From Flavobacterium fryxellicola (GTDB taxonomy: Bacteria > Bacteroidota > Bacteroidia > Flavobacteriales > Flavobacteriaceae): DNA of 57,922 nucleotides. Position 1 is the stretch's first letter. Each line of letters begins with the position of its first letter. Where the stretch lies: contig NZ_FRDK01000013.1 in the NCBI RefSeq assembly GCF_900143245.1, positions 1 to 57,922 of the forward strand. The letters run 5' to 3'. A program made the translations under genes and the position numbers. The notes under the pieces were generated by a model. It ran no database searches and was not told the origin of the DNA. It saw only the letters and a program-made list of their open reading frames with translations. Below, in pieces: positions 52,645 to 57,922 of the stretch.

Positions 52645-54546
52645 ATGACAACAGGTAAAATTAATGTTTCGGTTGAAAACATCTTTCCTCTAATCAAGAA
52701 ATTCTTATACAGCGATCACGAGATTTTCTTGAGAGAGTTAATTTCCAATGGCACTGATGCGACGTTAAAACTAAAGCACCTTACCAGTATTGGCGAAGCC
52801 AAAGTAGAATACGGAAACCCAATTATCGAAATCAAAATCGATAAAGAAGGTAAAAAACTCCACATCATTGACCAAGGTTTAGGAATGACTGCAGATGAAG
52901 TAGAAAAATACATCAACCAAGTGGCATTTTCAGGAGCTGAAGAATTTTTAGATAAATACAAAGATTCTGCTAAAGATTCTGGAATTATTGGTCATTTTGG
53001 TCTTGGCTTCTACTCGGCCTTTATGGTAGCAGAGAAAGTTGAAATCATCACGAAATCATACAAAGACGAACCAGCAGCACACTGGACTTGCGATGGTAGC
53101 CCAGAATTCACTTTAGAACCGGCTGACAAAACGACTCGCGGAACAGAAATTATCTTGCATATCGCTGAAGATTCTCTTGAATTTCTAGAAGATTCAAAAA
53201 TCAATCAGCTGCTTAATAAGTACAATAAGTTCATGCCTATTCCAATTAAATTTGGAACTAAAACAGAGAAAATTGAACAAAAAAAGGGCGAAGAAGTGGC
53301 TGCCGAAGATGTAGAAAAAACGTTTACAGAAGTACAAGTAGACAACATCATCAACAACCCAAATCCAGCCTGGACAAAACAACCAACGGAATTATCTGCT
53401 GAGGATTACAAAAATTTCTACCATGAATTGTACCCAATGCAATTTGAAGAACCGTTATTCCACATTCACTTAAATGTAGATTACCCATTTAATTTAACGG
53501 GTATTTTGTATTTCCCAAAATTAGGTTCCGACTTACAAATTCAGAAAGACAAAATTCAGTTGTACCAAAATCAAGTGTACGTAACGGATAACGTTGAAGG
53601 AATTGTACCTGAGTTTTTGATGATGCTAAAAGGGGTCGTTGATTCTCCAGACATTCCGTTGAATGTATCGCGTTCTGGATTGCAAGCAGATGCTGCAGTA
53701 AAGAAAATCTCGAACTACATTACTCGTAAAGTTGCTGATAAATTAAAATCATTATTCACTGAAAACCGTGAAGATTTTGAGCAAAAATGGAATGATATTA
53801 AAATCGTTCTCGAATACGGGATGTTATCTGAAGATAAATTCTACGAAAAAGCAGGCGCCTTTGTTTTATACCCAACAGTAGAGGGAAAATTCCATACACT
53901 AGAGGAATTAAAAGAAAAACTTGCCGCTACGCAAACCGACAAAGATGGAAAACTAGTCGTTTTATACGCTGGAAATAAGGAAGCGCAACACTCGTATATC
54001 GAAATTGCAAAAGACAAAGGATACGAAGTTCTATTGCTAGACTCTCCTATTATCTCGCATTTGATTCAAAAAATAGAAGGTGACAACAGCAACCTGACTT
54101 TTGTGCGTGTCGATTCAGATCATATTGATAATTTAATCAAGAAAGAGGAAACGACGATTTCTAAATTATCTGAGGAAGAGCAAACCAACCTGAAAACAGT
54201 TCTAGAAACAATCGTCCCAAAACAAACCTACAGTGTACAGCTGGAAGCACTAGACAGCAACGCGGCACCATTTATCATCACGCAACCTGAATTTATGCGT
54301 AGAATGAAAGAAATGAGTCAATCCGGTGGTGGCGGAATGTTCGGGATGGGCAACATGCCAGAAATGTACAACTTGGTGGTAAACACTAATTCTGAGTTGG
54401 CAACAAGTATTTTAAACAATAAAGATGCAGCCGCTCAAGAAAGCTTAGTTAAACAGGCCCTTGACTTGGCTAAATTATCTCAAAACCTATTAAAAGGTGA
54501 AGCCTTAACTGCTTTTGTAAAAAGAAGTTTTGAGTTGATTAAATAG
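52645..54546 (+). CDS. htpG: Molecular chaperone HtpG (Hsp90)
   Basis: An ATP-driven dimeric chaperone. The GHKL motifs ELISNGTDATLKLK, IDQGLGMTADEV and IIGHFGLGFYSAFMVA lie in the first 120 residues, followed by middle-domain KFGTKTEKIEQK, VDYPFNLTGILYFPK and PLNVSRSGLQ. The C-terminal dimerisation domain runs to 633, with a glycine-rich SGGGGMFGMGNM loop near 565. Length and order are typical of flavobacterial HtpG. A strong terminator lies at 54603-54637. Confidence 0.95.
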   Translation: MTTGKINVSVENIFPLIKKFLYSDHEIFLRELISNGTDATLKLKHLTSIGEAKVEYGNPIIEIKIDKEGKKLHIIDQGLGMTADEVEKYINQVAFSGAEEFLDKYKDSAKDSGIIGHFGLGFYSAFMVAEKVEIITKSYKDEPAAHWTCDGSPEFTLEPADKTTRGTEIILHIAEDSLEFLEDSKINQLLNKYNKFMPIPIKFGTKTEKIEQKKGEEVAAEDVEKTFTEVQVDNIINNPNPAWTKQPTELSAEDYKNFYHELYPMQFEEPLFHIHLNVDYPFNLTGILYFPKLGSDLQIQKDKIQLYQNQVYVTDNVEGIVPEFLMMLKGVVDSPDIPLNVSRSGLQADAAVKKISNYITRKVADKLKSLFTENREDFEQKWNDIKIVLEYGMLSEDKFYEKAGAFVLYPTVEGKFHTLEELKEKLAATQTDKDGKLVVLYAGNKEAQHSYIEIAKDKGYEVLLLDSPIISHLIQKIEGDNSNLTFVRVDSDHIDNLIKKEETTISKLSEEEQTNLKTVLETIVPKQTYSVQLEALDSNAAPFIITQPEFMRRMKEMSQSGGGGMFGMGNMPEMYNLVVNTNSELATSILNNKDAAAQESLVKQALDLAKLSQNLLKGEALTAFVKRSFELIK

Positions 54547-54602
54547 TTTAGTTTATTTATTTAATCGGTTCCTTTTTGAACCGTTTACGCGTAAACATAT
54601 CA

Positions 54603-54637
54603 AGCCTGCTAGTGAAAACTGGTGGGCTTTTTTTTTG
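54603..54637 (+). terminator. htpG terminator
   Basis: A 12-pair stem including G-T pairs (AAGCC...GGCTT), closed by a GAAA tetraloop and followed by a long T-run. Confidence 0.85.
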
Positions 54638-54664
54638 GAGCAGAACGATTGGTTTTTATAAGGC

Positions 54665-54752
54665 GTTTTGTCCCGCTATGCGCTGCAATCTTTGCTTTTG
54701 GCTCCCGCCACAGCAAAGGATTTTTGCTGCTATCGGGGCTACGGTAGCGTGT
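54665..54752. repeat. Palindrome-rich interspersed element, copy 3
   Basis: Read on the minus strand it starts TAGCCCCGATAGCAGC, has a central AATCCTTTGCTGTGG...CAAAGATT palindrome, and ends GCGCATAGCGGGACAA. The end phrases match copy 2 at 24097-24163. Confidence 0.6.
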
Positions 54753-54806
54753 TTTTTTTTTATAAGTTCGTTTTAAAATAGATACAGATTTGTAAGAATA
54801 TTTTAA

Positions 54807-54814
54807 TACATTTG
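54807..54814 (+). promoter_or_regulatory. -7 box candidate before the AbiH region
   Basis: TACATTTG matches TAnnTTTG. It lies 5 bases before a 15-codon open frame and 150 bases before the AbiH gene; the -33 spacing is poor. Confidence 0.35.
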
Positions 54815-54832
54815 AGAAATGAATAATACGAT

Positions 54833-54882
54833 ACAAACCTTCGCATACACACCCAGTTTTGGGTAGATTGGCGAAGGTTTGT
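54833..54882. repeat. Nested palindrome upstream of the AbiH gene
   Basis: Perfect outer arms ACAAACCTTCGC (54833-54844) and GCGAAGGTTTGT (54871-54882) enclose an inner ACCCA/TGGGT hairpin. There is no T-run, so a transcription terminator is unlikely. It may be a folded single-strand recombination site or remnant. Confidence 0.6.
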
Positions 54883-54963
54883 TTCGCCTATATACAAGTT
54901 TGCAGCAAGGCTAGAAAATGCGACGAACAATCAACAACTAGAATAGAATACAAATTTATATAA

Positions 54964-55938
54964 ATGAAAATATTATATTTTATTGGAAACGGATTCGATA
55001 TCAATCTTGGCATGAGAACTAGATACCCTGATTTTTACGAGCAATACAAAACAATGACCTCCAAATCTGAACTCATAAAAGAACTGAAAAGAGAAATAGG
55101 TGCAGGAATTGTTAATTGGTCAGATCTAGAACTTGCATTCGGTAAATACACAGTTAAACTTAAAAACATAGAAGAATTTGACGAAGTTTATGAAGATGTT
55201 GTTGACAATCTCGCTGACTACTTGCTTAGTGAAGAAGAAAAATTCGATTTTAAAAAGATTAAAAAAGACAGCTTCTTTAAAAATCTTAGCGCTCCAGAAA
55301 GTTTTTTAGCCGATGAGGATATTCTGGAATTTCGTGAATATAAAAATCAGTGGAAAAATACTGCATGGTATGTAAATATCATCACATTAAATTACACTAC
55401 TTCTATTGAAAAAATACTGGGCGACAATCAGAGCAATTTTGAAATGGGAATTCACGATCAACATCAAATTATTTTTAGAAACATCCACCACATTCATGGT
55501 TACACAGACAAACGAACAGTATTGGGCGTTAATGATATATCCCAAATTGATAAAGTAGATTTTCATGAGAACGAAGAAATTTTAGAAGCGTTAATAAAAA
55601 CTAAATGTAATCGAGTACAAAGACATAATATCGACAAAATTTGTGAAAGCAATATTAACGAAGCTAATTTAATTTGCATATTTGGATCGTCAATCGGAGA
55701 TACAGATAATTATTGGTGGCAGTTAATTGGAGAGCAATTACGAAAAAAATCCAAAATAATTATTTTCAGTAAAGGAGAAGATATTAAAGAGAGATTTGCG
55801 CAGAAAGCAGTAAGAGAGAAGCGTCTAATAAAAAAATTGTTTTTGAATAAGACAAATTTATCTCAAGAAGAAAAAAATCAATTTCAAGACAATATTTATG
55901 TTGGCATAAATACTAGAATGTTTGATATTAAATCGTAA
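54964..55938 (+). CDS. AbiH-type phage abortive infection protein
   Basis: A 324-residue protein of the AbiH family (known from lactococcal plasmid phage resistance). The family start is visible as LYFIGNGFDINLGMRTRYPDFY at residues 4-25, with Asn where many members have His after GFD. Other marks: NIITLNYTTSIEKIL near 139-153, NIHHIHGYTD near 177-186, and ICIFGSSIGDTDNYWW near 238-253. The mechanism is not established. Base use is more AT-rich than the core genes, and it lies alone between palindromic sites, fitting an acquired defence gene. Confidence 0.85.
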   Translation: MKILYFIGNGFDINLGMRTRYPDFYEQYKTMTSKSELIKELKREIGAGIVNWSDLELAFGKYTVKLKNIEEFDEVYEDVVDNLADYLLSEEEKFDFKKIKKDSFFKNLSAPESFLADEDILEFREYKNQWKNTAWYVNIITLNYTTSIEKILGDNQSNFEMGIHDQHQIIFRNIHHIHGYTDKRTVLGVNDISQIDKVDFHENEEILEALIKTKCNRVQRHNIDKICESNINEANLICIFGSSIGDTDNYWWQLIGEQLRKKSKIIIFSKGEDIKERFAQKAVREKRLIKKLFLNKTNLSQEEKNQFQDNIYVGINTRMFDIKS

Positions 55939-55947
55939 TAAGCCCAG

Positions 55948-56073
55948 CTGCTAACAGCTGTTTTGATATAGCTGGAATTTAGTGGAATTATCGTCTCGCA
56001 TCAAGTTTTCGTTAAGCCGAAAATTGAGCGGTTACGAATTTCCAGCCATCTCAAAGCAGCAAAACGTTGGCAG
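55948..56073. other. attC-like nested cruciform between accessory genes
   Basis: The ends CTGCTAAC and GTTGGCAG are complementary (one wobble). Inside, AGCTGTTTTGATATAGCTGG and CCAGCCATCTCAAAGCAGC pair with a few mismatches and a bulge of about 5 bases on one side. The centre is a further CGCATCAAG-TTTTCG / CGAAAA-TTGAGCG hairpin. Long, imperfect, asymmetric cruciforms with AAC/GTT ends behind a short gene are the form of integron attC sites, although the R' heptamer does not fit GTTRRRY exactly. Confidence 0.5.
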
Positions 56074-56118
56074 ACATTTTGGGAGAACGCAACAAAAAAA
56101 CTAATTAAAATATTAATT

Positions 56119-57309
56119 ATGAGAAAGTTACTTATTATATTCTTTTTGACTTTACTTAATAATATTTTATATTCCCAACCAAAAGATACAATTTATGGTA
56201 AATTAAAATCCATAAGAGAGCAACTTATTTTTTTAGATGAAAATCGACAAAATTTAAAACTTTTCAGTACCGAAGGTGATTACGGCCACAATGGTTTCTT
56301 AAGTGAAGAATATACAAAAAGTAGGTTTAATATTTGGTGGTATCAAACTTATTGGGTTCACTATATAAATTACTACAAAGAATTTGACATCAACGACAAA
56401 CTATTAAAAGTCGTTTGGCATTATAAAGACCAAAGTATAATGAGTTCTTGTGAAAATAAATATGATATTGATGGAAAATTAATCGTCCAAGAATTGTATT
56501 CATATAATAAATCAAAGACAATTAACACATATGATAAAAATAATAACTTAATATTATCAAAAAATGTTGATTCTGATAAAACTTATTCAACAACAAAAAA
56601 AGAGTTTAACGATAAAAATCAAATCATTAGAGAAGAATATTTTAATTCCGAATATGCTAAAGAAAAAAGAATCACAGAATATTATTATGATATTTCAGGG
56701 AACGTAGTCGAAGAAAAAAAGTTTGACGAACACGGAGACGATTATGGAACTAAATTTGAGTATGACTTAAAAAATAGAAAAACAAAAATAATTAATCATT
56801 CACCATTTATTTGGGTAAAAACTAAAACAGGAAGTAGTCAAAAAAGAACCAAAAATGGAAATGACCAAATTAGTAGAGAATTCAAATATGATGAAAAAGA
56901 CAGAATAATTGAAACTAAATCATACAATTCAAATTTCAATGATGGTAATATTGCAGAATTATATCGAAAAGAAGTTACTATATATGAAGATGACTTGGTG
57001 AAAAATATTTATTCTTATGACAATAAAGATAGCTTAACTTTTTATAAAACATTTGAATATGATAAACTAAACAGGAAGACAAAAGAATTTAATGTTTCTC
57101 CAAAATACCCCGACAATAATATTTCATTAGAATATTTTTATAATGAAACTGAATATCCAATTAAACTATTATATTTAGAAAAAGGAATTACTGCACAAGT
57201 TGATTTTGATTATGTATTCGACGATAAAAAAAATTGGGTAGAACAAAGGAAATCCGTTAATGGAAAAAAATTATATATTTGGAAAAGAGAACTAAAATAC
57301 TTTGAATAA
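56119..57309 (+). CDS. Secreted YD-repeat-like protein, hypothetical
   Basis: A 396-residue protein with a signal peptide (about 1-19, ending LYSQ). The mature part is built of short strands in the pattern (E/K)YDxxGxxxxE: NKYDIDGKLIVQELY, NTYDKNNNLI, EYYYDISGNVVEEK, KFEYDLKNRKTKI, REFKYDEKDRIIE, KTFEYDKLNRKTKEF. This resembles RHS/YD or YwqK-like beta repeats. It is very rich in A and T, Lys, Asn and Tyr, unlike the core genes, and lies between inverted TTGGCAGAC motifs. I do not know its function. Confidence 0.7.
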   Translation: MRKLLIIFFLTLLNNILYSQPKDTIYGKLKSIREQLIFLDENRQNLKLFSTEGDYGHNGFLSEEYTKSRFNIWWYQTYWVHYINYYKEFDINDKLLKVVWHYKDQSIMSSCENKYDIDGKLIVQELYSYNKSKTINTYDKNNNLILSKNVDSDKTYSTTKKEFNDKNQIIREEYFNSEYAKEKRITEYYYDISGNVVEEKKFDEHGDDYGTKFEYDLKNRKTKIINHSPFIWVKTKTGSSQKRTKNGNDQISREFKYDEKDRIIETKSYNSNFNDGNIAELYRKEVTIYEDDLVKNIYSYDNKDSLTFYKTFEYDKLNRKTKEFNVSPKYPDNNISLEYFYNETEYPIKLLYLEKGITAQVDFDYVFDDKKNWVEQRKSVNGKKLYIWKRELKYFE

Positions 57310-57313
57310 AAAC

Positions 57314-57322
57314 GTCTGCCAA
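57314..57322. other. Inverted copy of TTGGCAGAC at the intron junction
   Basis: GTCTGCCAA here is the exact reverse complement of TTGGCAGAC at 56067-56075, the right end of the attC-like site. It lies 4 bases behind the stop of the YD-rich gene and directly against the 3' end of the group II intron. Confidence 0.6.
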
Positions 57323-57368
57323 TCGAGTAGACGGCTCCGCCCCAAATGGAACGGAGTGCGCCTCTCAC

Positions 57369-57403
57369 ACCACCGAGCGTACGGGTCACGTACTCGGCGG
57401 TTC
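57369..57403 (-). ncRNA. Group II intron domain V
   Basis: GAACCGCCGAGTACG ... CGTACGCTCGGTGGT folds into the short, conserved catalytic hairpin with its 2-base bulge. This sequence type is common in bacterial group II introns. Confidence 0.8.
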
Positions 57404-57922
57404 GCAAAGAGATGGATTAAGTTGAATGTAAACATCTGTCAATGAATGATACCCTTTTTGTTTTAAGCGTTTCAAGGTTATGGTAGACCCCAAAATCGGA
57501 CTCTGGGCAATCGCCCAACCGCCTTTTCGAGTTCGACTCCATGCATAGGCATGGTCTTGGTCAATTCCTAGTCGAATGAGATTCTTTCTCTTTCTTTCAG
57601 GTTTCTTCCAGTCGTGCCAAATGCAGTATCGAAGTCGGTTGCGCAACCAGCCGTCTAAATCAAGTAATTTGCCCATAATGCTCGTTCCCCGAAAATAGTT
57701 TAACCATCCTCGTTGTACTTCTTTTATCTTAGCTAAACGCTCTTCTAGCTTGACTGGAGCGGTTTTTCTACTAATGCTTTTGAGCCGTTCTTTGAGTTTC
57801 TTCCACGCCTTTTCTGCCACCACCAATTGATAGTCGTTCTTGCTTCCTTTCTTGTACGTAGGCACAAAACCAAAACCCAAAATAGTGAAGTGAACGGGAC
57901 GTTTTATCCCGCTTTTCTCCTC
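57386..57922 (-). CDS. ltrA: Group II intron reverse transcriptase/maturase, C-terminal part
   Basis: The visible 178 residues cover the end of the RT thumb and the maturase (GIIM) domain: LGFGFVPTYKKG, LKERLKSISRKTAPVKLEERL, VQRGWLNYFRG, DGWLRNRLRYCIWHDWKKP and the end region GGWAIAQSPILGSTI, KQKGYHSLTD. The frame is open to the window edge (57922), so the RT core lies outside. The stop TGA falls inside domain V. The protein would splice and mobilise the intron. Confidence 0.92.
   Translation of the reverse strand, partial: EEKSGIKRPVHFTILGFGFVPTYKKGSKNDYQLVVAEKAWKKLKERLKSISRKTAPVKLEERLAKIKEVQRGWLNYFRGTSIMGKLLDLDGWLRNRLRYCIWHDWKKPERKRKNLIRLGIDQDHAYAWSRTRKGGWAIAQSPILGSTITLKRLKQKGYHSLTDVYIQLNPSLCEPPST

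Larger units (their letters stand above)
54547..54963. other. Palindrome-rich gene-free stretch between htpG and the AbiH gene
   Basis: It holds a small CGGTTC/GAACCG hairpin (54564-54582), the htpG terminator, a palindrome-rich interspersed element (54665-54752), a TACATTTG -7 box (54807-54814) followed by a 15-codon open frame (54819-54866), and a nested palindrome (54833-54882). It marks the change from core genes to accessory DNA. Confidence 0.6.
57323..57922 (-). mobile_element. Group II intron, 3' portion (cut by window edge)
   Basis: On the minus strand the maturase gene is followed by domain V (57369-57403: ACCGCCGAG, a 2-base bulge, a TACG/CGTA stem and a CTCGGTGGT partner) and GTGAGAGG, then a domain VI-like CTCCG/CGGAG stem and the end GTCTACTCGAT near 57323. 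The 3' boundary is uncertain by a few bases. The 5' part of the intron lies outside the window. Confidence 0.85.

Noticed and set aside
1..57922. CRISPR array
   Set aside because: No regularly spaced short direct repeats with unique spacers were seen; the only tandem repeat is the 358-bp unit at the left edge.
1..57922. rRNA operon or riboswitch
   Set aside because: No rRNA segments were recognised, and no riboswitch-like leader was seen before ribH, lipA or dapB.

Overview
The window is AT-rich chromosomal DNA of a member of the Bacteroidota, almost certainly Flavobacterium or a close relative in Flavobacteriaceae. Evidence: a type IX secretion type B sorting domain, the gene orders parA-parB-DUF5683-dapB-lepB-WbqC and mutL-rhomboid-rhomboid, Bacteroidota-type TonB, glycosylasparaginase and CdsZ-like proteins, start sites without Shine-Dalgarno sequences, and many upstream boxes fitting the flavobacterial -7 consensus TAnnTTTG.

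Layout. 1-540 (minus): tRNA-Pro(TGG), then a 358-bp tandem duplication of [tRNA 3' part, terminator hairpin, small GIY-YIG gene]; the two copies have decayed differently. 958-6479 (plus): parA, parB, DUF5683, a small membrane protein, dapB, lepB, WbqC. 6495-11231 (minus): mutL, two rhomboids and an EEP phosphatase. 11636-13771: DUF892 ferritin-like protein, ribH, a TPR membrane protein. 14003-22978 (plus): recF, rhodanese-thioredoxin lipoprotein, DUF2461, glycosyltransferase, asnB, murB, PaiB-like protein, GT2 and an ECF sigma factor. 23189-28438 (plus): TonB, lipA, gap, hybrid histidine kinase. 28442-30759 (minus): an antitoxin/YoeB pair coupled to lpxK and a purine nucleoside phosphorylase. 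30955-34666 (plus): Nif3-like, CdsZ-like coiled coil without cysteines, alpha/beta hydrolase, rRNA pseudouridine synthase. 34851-39689 (minus): folD, ffh, a lipoprotein, argS. 39894-44180 (plus): a 1428-residue secreted protein with eight degenerate repeats. 44642-47466 (minus): fabH, glycosylasparaginase and a broken cutC. 47754-54546: S9 peptidase, orphan ABC ATPase, lipocalin-like/OmpA pair, htpG.

From about 54550 to the end the character changes: intergenic DNA is rich in palindromes, an AbiH-type phage-defence gene is followed by a 126-nt nested cruciform resembling an integron attC site, then a secreted YD-rich protein, then the 3' end of a group II intron that interrupts what looks like the start of a second such site. 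This is the best candidate in the window for an under-described mobile gene-cassette system. The tRNA/GIY-YIG tandem at the left edge is the second.

Most of the rest is ordinary core genome: chromosome partition, DNA repair, lysine, riboflavin, lipoate and folate cofactor metabolism, peptidoglycan and lipid A synthesis, protein export and translation. Transcription units are short and often end in clear hairpin-plus-T-tract terminators. All calls are from reading the sequence; no database or folding program was run.
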